Position numbers and translations under genes: made by a program | Part shown: positions 8,885-18,046 of the stretch, in pieces | How positions within the stretch are numbered: the first letter of the stretch is position 1 | How the letters are laid out: each line of letters begins with the position of its first letter | The notes under the pieces: generated by a model | Told to the model about the DNA's origin: nothing | Seen by the model: the letters and a program-made list of their open reading frames with translations, nothing else | Databases searched by the model: none | NCBI GenBank assembly: GCA_964577805.1 | Contig: CAZOAG010000001.1 | Span: 62,001-126,000, forward strand | Direction of reading: 5' to 3' | DNA length: 64,000 bases | From: CAZPRW01 sp964577805 | GTDB lineage: Bacteria; Verrucomicrobiota; Verrucomicrobiia; Opitutales; JAIRKQ01

Positions 8885-10234
8885 ATGAGCGATGTTAATG
8901 ATAATAGCAATCCATTTGGATATATTACCGATCAATTGGAACAATCCATAGAAGATTCTACTTTAGTACAAGTAAAGGGAAAAGTTTTACAGGTTATTGG
9001 TACAATTATCAAAGCATCTGTTCCAGGTGTAAAAATTGGTGAATTGTGTATATTAAAAAATCCATGGGAAGATACTGAATTGATGGCAGAAGTTGTTGGA
9101 TTTTCCAATGATGCATCTGTATTGAGTCCTATTGGAGATTTGCGTGGTGTTTCGGCATCCACAGAAGTAATTCCTACAGGGAAGGTACATATGGTTCCTG
9201 TAGGAGATTGTTTGTTGGGTCGTGTTGTTGATGGACTTGGTAGACCATTGGATTTATCAACGAAGGGTCCATTGACGACAGATGAATTTTATCCTGTTTA
9301 TAATGATCCACCGAATGCTATGTTACGTAATCCTATTGATAAGCCATTAGCATTGGGTGTTCGTGCGTTGGATGGGTTATTGACATGCGGAGAAGGACAA
9401 CGTTTTGGTATTTTTGCTGCTGCCGGTGGTGGTAAAAGTACGTTATTAGCCCAGATCATTCGTAATACTGCTGCTGAAGTAAATGTATTGGCATTGGTAG
9501 GGGAACGTGGACGTGAGGTACGAGAGTTTGTAGAAAAGGATCTTGGAGAAGAAGGATTGAAACGGTCCGTATTGGTTATCGCAACGTCTGACCGTTCATC
9601 AATGGAACGTTTGAAAGCAGCATATGCAGCAACTGCTATTGCAGAGTATTTTCGTGATAAAGGACGTAAGGTTCTTTTAATGATGGACTCTGTCACTCGT
9701 TTTGCGCGTGCTAAACGTGAAATCGGACTTGCTGCTGGTGAGCCGCCTACTCGTCGAGGATTTCCTCCGTCTGTATTTGAAGAGTTGCCGAAATTGATGG
9801 AACGTGCAGGACAGTCAGAAAAAGGTTCCATTACAGCGCTTTATACAGTGCTTGTAGAAGGTGATGATATGACTGAGCCTATAGCTGATGAAACGCGATC
9901 AATTACTGATGGTCATATTGTATTGTCACGAAAATTAGCAGGTATGAACCATTATCCCGCTATAGATATTTTGGCCAGTGTTAGTCGTGTATTTAATCAA
10001 GTAACTGATGAGCGGCATAAAAAAGTGGCATCGAAATTACGTACAATTCTATCAAAATATCAAGAAGTAGAGTTGTTAGTAAGAATTGGTGAATATAAGC
10101 GAGGAGCAGATAAGGTTACAGATGAAGCGATTGACAGAATTGAAGGTGTTAATAATTTTTTAAAACAGGGATTGAGTGAAAAAGATGATTTTAATGTAAC
10201 AATTGATAAAATGGCAAAAGCTGTTGGTTTGTAA
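8885..10234 (+). CDS. sctN: T3SS ATPase SctN
   Basis: Hexameric ATPase that unfolds effectors and detaches them from chaperones at the base of the export apparatus. It has 449 residues. The Walker A motif AAAGGGKST is at residues 178-186 (K184), followed by GERGREVREF, Walker B in VLLMMDSVTRFA, and the family segment GEPPTRRGFPPSVFEELP. The N-terminal beta-barrel domain and C-terminal helical domain are both complete. It is closer to secretion ATPases than to F1-beta or FliI by overall look, and the sct genes on both sides settle the assignment. The stop codon overlaps the sctO start (TAATG). Confidence 0.96.
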   Translation: MSDVNDNSNPFGYITDQLEQSIEDSTLVQVKGKVLQVIGTIIKASVPGVKIGELCILKNPWEDTELMAEVVGFSNDASVLSPIGDLRGVSASTEVIPTGKVHMVPVGDCLLGRVVDGLGRPLDLSTKGPLTTDEFYPVYNDPPNAMLRNPIDKPLALGVRALDGLLTCGEGQRFGIFAAAGGGKSTLLAQIIRNTAAEVNVLALVGERGREVREFVEKDLGEEGLKRSVLVIATSDRSSMERLKAAYAATAIAEYFRDKGRKVLLMMDSVTRFARAKREIGLAAGEPPTRRGFPPSVFEELPKLMERAGQSEKGSITALYTVLVEGDDMTEPIADETRSITDGHIVLSRKLAGMNHYPAIDILASVSRVFNQVTDERHKKVASKLRTILSKYQEVELLVRIGEYKRGADKVTDEAIDRIEGVNNFLKQGLSEKDDFNVTIDKMAKAVGL

Positions 10235-10710
10235 TGGCTAAATATATTTTGGAGGAAATGTTACGTGTTCGCAAGTTCCGAAAGGATGTTGCTGAGAAAA
10301 ATTTAAAACAGGCGCAAGTATTAGTCGTTGAGGCAGAAAATAATGTAGCAAAAGCAGAAAAAGCACTTGAAGATTTTAAAGCATTCATGGAAAAAGAGTC
10401 AGAAAGATTGTATCAAAAAATCATGATGCAAAAAGTAAAGAAGGGAGCGGTGGATGAGCTACATTATGCCATAAAGATCCTCAAGAATAAATTGATTACT
10501 CATGAACAAGCATTGGAGACGGAAAAATCAAATTTAGAAAAGGCTAAAAAAAATCTTGAGGAGAAAAAGATAGAGTTACAGGATGCTAGTAAGAATGTAG
10601 AAAAAATAGAATCACATAAAGAAGAATGGATAAAAGAGGCTAATAAGATTGATGAAATGGTAGCTGATAAAGAACTTGAAGAATTTGCAAAAAAAAGAAA
10701 ATTGGATTAA
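10234..10710 (+). CDS. sctO: T3SS stalk protein SctO (YscO/CT670 type)
   Basis: A 158-residue, almost wholly helical, highly charged protein with two long antiparallel coiled coils, as expected for the central stalk that sits in the SctN hexamer and contacts the export gate. Composition is rich in Lys and Glu with heptad leucines and valines. Sequence conservation in this family is low, so the call depends on position directly after sctN (one-base overlap), size and coiled-coil structure. This matches the chlamydial order sctN-CT670-CT671. Confidence 0.8.
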   Translation: MAKYILEEMLRVRKFRKDVAEKNLKQAQVLVVEAENNVAKAEKALEDFKAFMEKESERLYQKIMMQKVKKGAVDELHYAIKILKNKLITHEQALETEKSNLEKAKKNLEEKKIELQDASKNVEKIESHKEEWIKEANKIDEMVADKELEEFAKKRKLD

Positions 10711-10730
10711 CCTGTTACGGGAGATAGACG

Positions 10731-11711
10731 ATGGCAACAAATCAAGTAAAGGACAGTAAAAACAGTAATGCACAATATGCTTCTAGTTTTGATAACGAGA
10801 AAGTAGATGCTAAAACAATATCAGAGATTAGCAAAAAAGCAGATGCTGGTGATGCTTTGTTATTTGCTAATAAGATGAAGGGCAATGGAAGTTCCGACAA
10901 TGGTGCTTCTGGTGGGCGTAGCAATGAATTATCGTTGTTTCCAAATCCGGACGGAGGTAAAGTTAGCTCAGAAGGACTGAAGGGGACGATGACTGGCAAT
11001 TCTGGATTTGTGATGTCTGGCACAAGTTCTGAAGGCAACAAGGGAATGTTTTCTAGCTCAGAAGGACTGAAGGGGACGATGACTGGCAATTCTGGATTTG
11101 TGATGTCTGGCATAGGTTCTGAAGGCAACAAAGGAGCATTTTCTAGTAATGTTGGAATGAGTGTGTTCAATCCTGATATGTCTAGTTATAAATCAGTTCC
11201 TGAAAACACAGCAATTTCGCGTAATAATGATTATGATGTTAAGAATGACGAGAATAAACAACCTGGTGCAATGGCATATGGAAATGTCATTTTGGATACC
11301 ATTGCTGCGCAAAGGACATATGTAGAACCAACAGAAGCAGCATCGACAATACGTGATATTGGTGTACAAGTAGCGAATGAGATCCTTGCAACCCGTGAGG
11401 CCTTAAATGCCAGACAGGAAGTGCGTATAATGTTGAAAGATAGTGTCTTAAAGGACACGGAGGTTTTTGTTATCAAAGATGGAAAGTCATTAAGCGTAAG
11501 TTTTGTAACAGGAGCTAGTGAATCAGCTGACATTCTCAATCAACGCAGTGGTGATTTACGTACACAGTTGATGGAAAGATTGGATGATGTTGATTTTGTT
11601 GATATTCAAGTAGAGGACAATAGTCAATCGAATGCAGACAATCAAAATCAAGATGGGCGTTCTCAAAATAGGTTTGGGAATGGTGATCAATCACAAGATG
11701 ATGATCAATAA
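10731..11711 (+). CDS. sctP: T3SS needle-length regulator SctP (FliK/YscP-like)
   Basis: A 326-residue secreted ruler-type protein. The N-terminal two thirds is Ser/Gly/Asn-rich and disordered, with an exact-period duplication of a 30-residue unit (SSEGLKGTMTGNSGFVMSG...). The C-terminal part (about 215-285) has the substrate-switch pattern seen in FliK and SctP: EVRIMLKDSVLKDTEVFVIK, SVSFVTGASESADIL and LRTQLMERL. The tail is Gln/Asn/Asp-rich. It is last in the operon and followed by a strong terminator. No sctQ follows, so the C-ring gene must be elsewhere. Confidence 0.75.
   Translation: MATNQVKDSKNSNAQYASSFDNEKVDAKTISEISKKADAGDALLFANKMKGNGSSDNGASGGRSNELSLFPNPDGGKVSSEGLKGTMTGNSGFVMSGTSSEGNKGMFSSSEGLKGTMTGNSGFVMSGIGSEGNKGAFSSNVGMSVFNPDMSSYKSVPENTAISRNNDYDVKNDENKQPGAMAYGNVILDTIAAQRTYVEPTEAASTIRDIGVQVANEILATREALNARQEVRIMLKDSVLKDTEVFVIKDGKSLSVSFVTGASESADILNQRSGDLRTQLMERLDDVDFVDIQVEDNSQSNADNQNQDGRSQNRFGNGDQSQDDDQ
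10965..11144 (+). repeat. 90-bp direct tandem duplication inside sctP
   Basis: Two adjacent 90-base copies, 10965-11054 and 11055-11144, differ at only a few positions. Each encodes a 30-residue unit starting SSEGLKGTMTGNSGF. The period is a multiple of three, so copy number can change without a frameshift. The repeat lies in the disordered ruler part of SctP. Confidence 0.95.
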
Positions 11712-11757
11712 GCTTGTGAAAGTTGCAGCAATTTATTGATTTGTTGAGTATTTTTAG

Positions 11758-11794
11758 AAGCGCTTATGAGTTGTGTGCTCATAGACGCTTTTTT
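11758..11794 (+). terminator. Intrinsic terminator after the sct operon
   Basis: Arms AAGCG and TATGAG at 11758-11770 pair with CTCATA and CGCTT at 11778-11790, with a small internal bulge and a seven-base loop. A run of six T follows at 11789-11794. It lies 46 bases after the sctP stop codon. Confidence 0.85.
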
Positions 11795-11887
11795 ATGGAT
11801 GTTTGGTATTTGTGTGATAGATATTGGTCGATTTTAGGATTTGTACGAGCCATACAATTCTATAATTGATACAATTTCTTTTGTTAT

Positions 11888-12655
11888 TTACAAATCAATA
11901 TCTGCTCCGGCTGGAGCATGGTCGGAGCCATGTATGTCAGAGAAAATAAATGCATTAGATAATAAGTGTTCTAGTATCTTGTCTACTATAACGTAATCTA
12001 TGCGCCATCCAATATTGCGTTCACGGGATTTTGCGCGATATGACCACCAAGAATAACAGTTCGGTTTGTCTGGATAAAACTTTCGGAAGCTATCGATGCC
12101 AAATGTTTCGAAACAACGAGATATTCCAAAACGTTCTTCATCTGTAAAACCAGCAGAAAAATGATTGCTGTCAGGGTTTGACAGGTCTATTTCTTTATGT
12201 GCGACGTTCATATCGCCACACAGAATTACTGGTTTTTGTTTCCTTAATTTTGTGATAAAATTCAACATTTCAACATCCCATACATGATGTCGGAATTGCA
12301 ATCTTGTGAGCTCGCTGCCAGAATTAGGTGTGTATACATTGATCAGGAAAAATGATTCGTATTCTAATAAAATTACACGGCCCTCACTGACACCTGTCAG
12401 TGAGTCCATATATGTGTTGCAATCGATGGTTAATGGTTGCTTTCTGAAAAAAACGGCGGTGCCGGAATATCCTTTCCGGACAGCATGATTATAAATAACA
12501 TCATATCCTTCAAGAGTGACCGACGGAATGACAGATTTGTCAGCCTTTATTTCTTGCAAACACAAAATGTCAGGGTTCATGTCTTCAATAGAAGAACAAA
12601 AACCCTTCTTCAAAACAGCACGTATGCCATTGACATTCCACGAAACTATTCTCAT
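11888..12655 (-). CDS. xthA: Exodeoxyribonuclease III / AP endonuclease
   Basis: Base-excision repair enzyme that cleaves at abasic sites and removes 3' blocking groups. It has 255 residues. Active-site motifs of the exonuclease III family are all visible: SWNVNGIRA at the N-terminus, LQEIKADKS (metal-binding Glu), YTPNSG, GDMNVAH (catalytic Asp and Asn), WRIDYVI and the C-terminal SDHAP. It starts 13 bases after the thrS stop on the same strand, so the two are probably co-transcribed. Confidence 0.96.
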   Translation of the reverse strand: MRIVSWNVNGIRAVLKKGFCSSIEDMNPDILCLQEIKADKSVIPSVTLEGYDVIYNHAVRKGYSGTAVFFRKQPLTIDCNTYMDSLTGVSEGRVILLEYESFFLINVYTPNSGSELTRLQFRHHVWDVEMLNFITKLRKQKPVILCGDMNVAHKEIDLSNPDSNHFSAGFTDEERFGISRCFETFGIDSFRKFYPDKPNCYSWWSYRAKSRERNIGWRIDYVIVDKILEHLLSNAFIFSDIHGSDHAPAGADIDL

Positions 12656-12668
12656 GACACAAATCGAA

Positions 12669-14498
12669 CTACATTATTGTTGGTAATGTACGTTCTGATA
12701 TTGCTTTTTCTAAAAATGATATTGCGTCATTGATCGAATGTGCGCCATTAAATTCTGGATGTATGCGCGAGCGGACAGAGACTGTGCCATTATCGCATTC
12801 TTTCTGTCCAATGATGAATAAATGCGGGACCTTATCGATTTCTGCATGTCTGATTTTTGCATTAAGCTTATCTGACCGAGAATCGATTGTCGTGCGAATA
12901 TGGTGTGATTTCAAATTATCACAAATGTTTTCTGCATTGGAAATCAATGAATCATTTATTGGAAGAATACGGACTTGCTCCGGTGCTAACCATGTTGGGA
13001 AATCACCACCAAAATGTTCTATTAATAATCCGGTAAATCGTTCCAATGATCCAAATGGAGCTCGATGAATCATGATAGGGCGGTGTTCTTTGTTATCAGC
13101 GCCAACATATGACATCTCAAATCGTTCTGGCAAATTGTAATCTACTTGAACAGTGCCTAATTGCCATTCCCGTCCGATTACATCTTGCACAACAAAATCG
13201 ATCTTAGGGCCATAGAAAGCAGCTTCTCCTTCACATTCTTCGAATGGAACACCAAGCCCACGCGCAGCGATTCTTAATGCATCTTCTGCCACATGCCAAT
13301 GTTCATCATTACCAATATATTTTGATGAATCTTTAGCACGAAGTCCAATGCGCACTCTGAATTTTTCCATATTCAAAGTTTTGAAGATGATTTTTACAAT
13401 ATGCAAACACGCATCGATTTCATCTTGTAGTTGTTCTGGTGTACAAAAAATATGAGCATCATCTTGTGTAAAACTTCTTACACGTGTCATGCCATTCAAT
13501 TCACCTGACTGTTCCCAGCGGTATACCGTTCCAAATTCTGCAAGTTTTATTGGTAATTCACGGTAAGAACGTGGTTCTGACTTGTAGATTACAATATGGC
13601 CAGGACAGTTCATTGGCTTTAAAAGAAAACCATCATCCTTGCCTTCTTCCATATTACTGAACAATGATTTACATGATATATCTTCCTCGATAGCATTGTC
13701 TAATGTGACTCTATCCGGCAATGGAGGAAATTGAGATTCTTTATAATATGGAAAATGTCCAGATGTCCTAAACAACCCTAGCTTGGCGATATGTGGCGTG
13801 AATACCTGTTGATATCCTTGCCTTTCTAATTCTTCAAGAATAAAGTCTTGAAGCTCCTTCCTGATTATTGCGCCACGTGGCAGCCATAAGATCATTCCTT
13901 GACCGACAGAATCATCGATCATAAACAATCGTAACTCTTTCCCCAACTTTCTATGATCGCGTTTCTTGGCTTCTTCCAATGTGATCAAATATTGGTCAAG
14001 CTCCTGTTGCGTCAAAAACGCAATGCCAGATATTCTTTGCAATTGTTTGTTCTTTTCATTGCCTCGATAATATGCACCAGCAACACCTATCAATTTAAAT
14101 GCCTTTATGTTCTTAGTAGAATTAACATGTCCACCACGGCATAGATCAGTAAATTCACCATTGGTATAAAAAGAAATTTCTTCTCCTTCAGGAATATCAT
14201 CCAGTCGTGATAATTTATACGGCTGGCCAATATCATTAATGATTTTTTTTGCTTCTTCTCGTGATACTACTTTTCGTATAAATTTTTGATCTTCTGATAT
14301 GATACGATGCATTTCTTCTTCGATCCGTACCAAATCATCTTGTTCGAACTTATGATCGAGATCGAAATCATAGTAAAATCCTGTTCGTGTTGATGGGCCG
14401 ATATCAGTTTTCGCATCTGGGAATAGTCGCAATACTGCTGTCGCTAGAATATGGGCAGCAGAGTGACGCATATTTTCTATATCAACACTGTTATTCAT
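12669..14498 (-). CDS. thrS: Threonyl-tRNA synthetase lacking the TGS domain
   Basis: Class II synthetase charging tRNA-Thr; two tRNA-Thr genes lie near 52 kb. The 609 residues begin directly at the editing domain (RHSAAHILATAV, with the HxxxH metal site and later CRGGH), so the N-terminal TGS domain of about 60 residues found in E. coli ThrS is absent. Catalytic motif 2 (YRWEQSGELNGMTRVRSFTQ), zinc ligands in MNCPGH, DDAHIF and IMIHRA, motif 3 near RAPFGSLERFTG, and the anticodon-binding domain with ILPIND are intact. The ATG at 14498 has no in-frame extension that would supply a TGS domain. Confidence 0.96.
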   Translation of the reverse strand: MNNSVDIENMRHSAAHILATAVLRLFPDAKTDIGPSTRTGFYYDFDLDHKFEQDDLVRIEEEMHRIISEDQKFIRKVVSREEAKKIINDIGQPYKLSRLDDIPEGEEISFYTNGEFTDLCRGGHVNSTKNIKAFKLIGVAGAYYRGNEKNKQLQRISGIAFLTQQELDQYLITLEEAKKRDHRKLGKELRLFMIDDSVGQGMILWLPRGAIIRKELQDFILEELERQGYQQVFTPHIAKLGLFRTSGHFPYYKESQFPPLPDRVTLDNAIEEDISCKSLFSNMEEGKDDGFLLKPMNCPGHIVIYKSEPRSYRELPIKLAEFGTVYRWEQSGELNGMTRVRSFTQDDAHIFCTPEQLQDEIDACLHIVKIIFKTLNMEKFRVRIGLRAKDSSKYIGNDEHWHVAEDALRIAARGLGVPFEECEGEAAFYGPKIDFVVQDVIGREWQLGTVQVDYNLPERFEMSYVGADNKEHRPIMIHRAPFGSLERFTGLLIEHFGGDFPTWLAPEQVRILPINDSLISNAENICDNLKSHHIRTTIDSRSDKLNAKIRHAEIDKVPHLFIIGQKECDNGTVSVRSRIHPEFNGAHSINDAISFLEKAISERTLPTIM

Positions 14499-14587
14499 GA
14501 GTAACCAATATAGTTATATAACTTATAGATAAAATGAAATAAAAAATGTTATGTTAGTTCTTGTTTTTGTATTTTTTTAAGAAATTA

Positions 14588-14616
14588 TTGACATGGCTTG
14601 TTTGTAAAAACACAAT
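14588..14616 (+). promoter_or_regulatory. Candidate sigma-70 promoter for the lipase-like gene
   Basis: A perfect TTGACA at 14588-14593 is followed after 17 bases by CACAAT at 14611-14616 (four of six matches to TATAAT). Transcription would start near 14623, almost at the ATG at 14626, so the message would be nearly leaderless. Confidence 0.45.
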
Positions 14617-14625
14617 GGACAGGTT

Positions 14626-15711
14626 ATGAGTATATCTACTGTTGCTGGACCGATTGCTTTAAACGGTGGTCAGATGATTGTTTTTACAAAATCTGATGAA
14701 AAAATCATTTCTACGATGAATGGTCGTGGTTTTTTGCAAAAGACAGAGGTTGATGATGTCTTTAAACAAATTAGTCCATTGTCGCCTGATAAATTTCCAG
14801 CATTAAATCAACGATCTGTTGAGGAAGTTCAGATGGTAAGATGCGTCAGGCTACTTTTGCCAGAAGAAGAGAATGAAACAATTTTTTTAGATGATATATT
14901 GTCTGGAAAGTCGAAAGAAGTAGCTCCTTGGTCTGATGATTATATCAAATTTATCCAAGAACAAATTATGGAACCATCTGCACAGCCATGCGTGGCTGCT
15001 CTTATAGATGAAAGTCAGACATTCGTTGCATATTGTCATCTGTTTGAAAATACAATGACACAAGAACGAGCACGAGAATATGGCATGATTTTACCAAGCA
15101 CAATTAATGAGTGGCAGAGTGTACGGCCATTATTTATACGATGTTTTGGTGTGACATCAGGAGATACATCTGAGCAGATTTTGGAAGCGGCACGTGTATT
15201 GCTTAGTTTAAAACCAAAAACATTGGATATCGCAGACGGATTGGTATTGGAAGCAATAGAACGTATACAACAGGAGAATCAAGATGATATGGTATGTGTA
15301 GTTCCGTTTATTATCGGGCATTCATTGGGAGGAATGTTTGGAAATTCTATAGCAGTAAAAAATCATATAGGGTCGATGTGTTTTAATCAACTTGGATTGG
15401 GTAGTGGTGCTCTTGATTGGGTAGGTCATGAGAATTGGGAATGTGCACGGCAAGAAGATATGTGTCGCCATGTGTCGATGAGTGTAGAATATGATTTTGT
15501 ATCATCAGAATTGAGTATATTGCGTCAGATGGTAATTACTCCTGGTTTGCGTGTGTCTGTTGATAACATGTTTGAAGGGGTTGATCCTGTGCGCACACAT
15601 TGTAATTACGAAGAAAATTTTAAGTTAGCTGTCGATAACATACGTGATCGCGAACAACATAATGAAGGTGTTGAGTCAACATGGTCTTTCTTTAACTGCA
15701 CATTATTGTAA
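14626..15711 (+). CDS. Lipase-like alpha/beta-hydrolase, candidate effector
   Basis: Not assigned to a named family. The 361-residue protein has a nucleophile elbow IIGHSLGGMFGNS with Ser233 in GHSLGG, preceded by a hydrophobic strand (MVCVVPF), the arrangement of class 3 lipases and related hydrolases. A following strand (IGSMCFNQLGLGSGAL) also resembles that fold. Candidate triad partners are Asp290 (VEYDFVSSE) and His325 (PVRTHCNY). There is no signal peptide, so export would need a T3SS-type signal in the Ser/Thr-containing N-terminus. The gene stands alone between thrS and recD2. A phospholipase or acyl-hydrolase role acting on host lipids is inference. Confidence 0.55.
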   Translation: MSISTVAGPIALNGGQMIVFTKSDEKIISTMNGRGFLQKTEVDDVFKQISPLSPDKFPALNQRSVEEVQMVRCVRLLLPEEENETIFLDDILSGKSKEVAPWSDDYIKFIQEQIMEPSAQPCVAALIDESQTFVAYCHLFENTMTQERAREYGMILPSTINEWQSVRPLFIRCFGVTSGDTSEQILEAARVLLSLKPKTLDIADGLVLEAIERIQQENQDDMVCVVPFIIGHSLGGMFGNSIAVKNHIGSMCFNQLGLGSGALDWVGHENWECARQEDMCRHVSMSVEYDFVSSELSILRQMVITPGLRVSVDNMFEGVDPVRTHCNYEENFKLAVDNIRDREQHNEGVESTWSFFNCTLL

Positions 15712-15876
15712 TTTTATTAAAGAAAATTTTTGCCAAAAATTAATGTGTTAATCTTGTTGGCGATATTAATTAGAATTTTTGTCTGCTAGATGAATTGATT
15801 TTTTAAAGTATATGTTTTTGTAGCTGAGAAAAAAAATTGGAAGTTGTTGTTGATTGATTTTGGGATTATATTATTG

Positions 15877-18045
15877 CTATTGCTTCCGATATAATCCAGT
15901 CAGTCGCTGCGCGCGCTCTTTGTTGTTGACAGCAATGGAGTATGCAGTTGGGTCACCGACGATGAATACCTTATTCTTTCCGCGTGTAATAGCAGTGTAT
16001 ATCAAATTACGTTGTAACATGATATAATGTTGCCGTAAAATTGCAATAATTACGACAGGAAATTCACTGCCTTGCGATTTATGAATACTTATCGCATATG
16101 CTAAATTTATATCAGCCATATTTGATTTGTTCAATGTTACGCAATCATCATTAAATCGAATGGTGGTAGTATTGTCTGTGTCGTTGATATATTGAATACG
16201 TCCCAGATCGCCATTGAAAATATTTTTATCATAATTATTTTTGCTCTGAATCACTTTATCGCCTATGCGATAAGTTGTCCATGAAGAACAGAAAGCATTA
16301 TCGATAAAAGTATTTTGTATGGCTGTATTAATATTTTCAGTGCCGATAGTGCCTTTATGAACAGGGACTAATATTTGTACGTCATCGATAGGATCTATAT
16401 TATACCATTTTGGCAAATGATCTTTGCATAATGCAATTATTTTTTCTAAACAATCTTCTGGTGTTGTAGATTCTATAAAATGAAAATCATGTAATGGATC
16501 TATTTCATTGATAGATTGTACTGTCGTTGGTCGTGAGTCGACAGAATTAATAATATTATGTGCTGCTGATACAATTTCACTACAAGCATCTTGACGAAAT
16601 ATTTTATTTAGACGTGTGACTGGAAATTTTTGAGAACGTATAATATCTCCGAGGACATTCCCTGGCCCGACAGATGGTAATTGATCAATATCTCCTACGA
16701 TTACAACGTGTGCTGTTGTTGGTATGGCACGAAATAATGCACATGCAAGATATGTGTCAACCATGCTTGCTTCATCAATGATAATGAAGTCCAGTTTTAA
16801 TGGATTTTCTTCATTGTGAGAAAATTGATTTTCTGATGGTGTGTATTGCAATAATCGATGTATTGTTTGTGCTTGCTGTCCTGTTGTTTCGGATAATTTT
16901 TGTGCAGCACGACCAGTAGGGGCACATAGCACAACTTTTACCCGCTTTGCTGTCAATATTGATACAAGAGCACGCAATATTGTAGTCTTCCCTGTTCCTG
17001 GGCCGCCTGTCAATATTGATATTTTATTTGTCAAAGCTGATGTAATTGCAGAAATTTGTTCATTTGCAAATGACATGCTTTCACGAGATTGAACCCAGTC
17101 GATTGCACGTTCGGTCCATATACCAGGCAATGTTGATGTTTTATCATGAATAATATTGTATAAACATTTTTCTATGCTCTCTTCTGTTCTTCGCATGGAT
17201 GTTTTTTGAATAATATCATCAGCTAGCATGCATAGTTTGCCAAATGTTATCATGTTTTGGATACGTTTTTCTATGCGTTCAGGTGATAATTCTAATAATA
17301 TTTGTGATGATTTTATCAATTGTGTAAGCGGAATACATGTATGGCCATCTTCTTCACAGTTTGAAATCACATGTAGTAATCCAGCATCGATACGTGATGG
17401 ATGAGTTGTTGGGATGCCAATGTTCTTGGCAATTTTATCTGCTGTTTTGAATCCTACTCCATGGACCTCTTGTGAAACACGATATGGGTCTGTTTCTAGA
17501 ATATGGCGTGCTTCATCACCATATTTTTCATATAATTTTAAGCACAATGCATTGCTTACGCCATATGTTTGCAAAAATATCATTACATCACGAATAGCAA
17601 ATTGTGACCGCCATGCTTCTTTTATTTTTTTTGCACGGCATTCTCCTATGCCTTCGATCTCCAATAACCGTGATGATTCATTTGATAATACATGGAAAGT
17701 TTCTGTTCCGAAATGATCGACGATTTTCTTGGCATAGATTTTTCCAATACCATCTATTAGTCCACTTCCTAAATATCGTCGTATTCCATGTATATCAGAT
17801 GGTAGTTTTGATTCAAATTTTTCTATACTGAATTGTAGCCCATGTTTGTCGTGAGTAGTCCATGTTCCTGTCAATTCCAATGTTTCTCCGCATTGTACAC
17901 CAGGTAGCATTCCGCATGCAGTAAACTTATCGCCTGTTTTTGTTGTTTTGATTTCAACAACGCAGTATCCATTATTGTCGTTTCTAAAAACAACACGTTC
18001 TAGTTGCCCTGTGATGGTTATAGTCTGCTCCTTATTATCACTCAC
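15877..18045 (-). CDS. recD2: RecD-like 5'-3' DNA helicase (RecD2 type)
   Basis: Superfamily 1B helicase, 722 residues. The N-terminal OB-like and helix-hairpin-helix region (ITGQLERVVFRND; LIDGIGKIYAKKIV; LLEIEGIGECRAKKI) marks the RecD2 class, which acts without RecBC. Motor motifs: Walker A LTGGPGTGKTT, DEAS box IIIDEASM, GDIDQLPSVGPG, and the late motifs AISIHKSQGSEFPVV and YTAITRGK. It begins with GTG at 18045, after a GGAAG ribosome binding site inside the pntB 3' end, with one base between the genes, so the two form an operon. It probably acts in DNA repair or replication-fork processing. Confidence 0.92.
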   Translation of the reverse strand: MSDNKEQTITITGQLERVVFRNDNNGYCVVEIKTTKTGDKFTACGMLPGVQCGETLELTGTWTTHDKHGLQFSIEKFESKLPSDIHGIRRYLGSGLIDGIGKIYAKKIVDHFGTETFHVLSNESSRLLEIEGIGECRAKKIKEAWRSQFAIRDVMIFLQTYGVSNALCLKLYEKYGDEARHILETDPYRVSQEVHGVGFKTADKIAKNIGIPTTHPSRIDAGLLHVISNCEEDGHTCIPLTQLIKSSQILLELSPERIEKRIQNMITFGKLCMLADDIIQKTSMRRTEESIEKCLYNIIHDKTSTLPGIWTERAIDWVQSRESMSFANEQISAITSALTNKISILTGGPGTGKTTILRALVSILTAKRVKVVLCAPTGRAAQKLSETTGQQAQTIHRLLQYTPSENQFSHNEENPLKLDFIIIDEASMVDTYLACALFRAIPTTAHVVIVGDIDQLPSVGPGNVLGDIIRSQKFPVTRLNKIFRQDACSEIVSAAHNIINSVDSRPTTVQSINEIDPLHDFHFIESTTPEDCLEKIIALCKDHLPKWYNIDPIDDVQILVPVHKGTIGTENINTAIQNTFIDNAFCSSWTTYRIGDKVIQSKNNYDKNIFNGDLGRIQYINDTDNTTTIRFNDDCVTLNKSNMADINLAYAISIHKSQGSEFPVVIIAILRQHYIMLQRNLIYTAITRGKNKVFIVGDPTAYSIAVNNKERAQRLTGLYRKQ

Positions 18046-18046
18046 T

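Noticed and set aside
9298..9831. Minus-strand 177-codon ORF opposite sctN
   Set aside because: Antisense shadow of the ATPase core; Arg/Ser/Pro-rich composition typical of reverse frames.
10965..11144. CRISPR-like or satellite repeat
   Set aside because: There are only two 90-bp copies, in frame inside sctP; no spacer-repeat structure occurs anywhere in the window.
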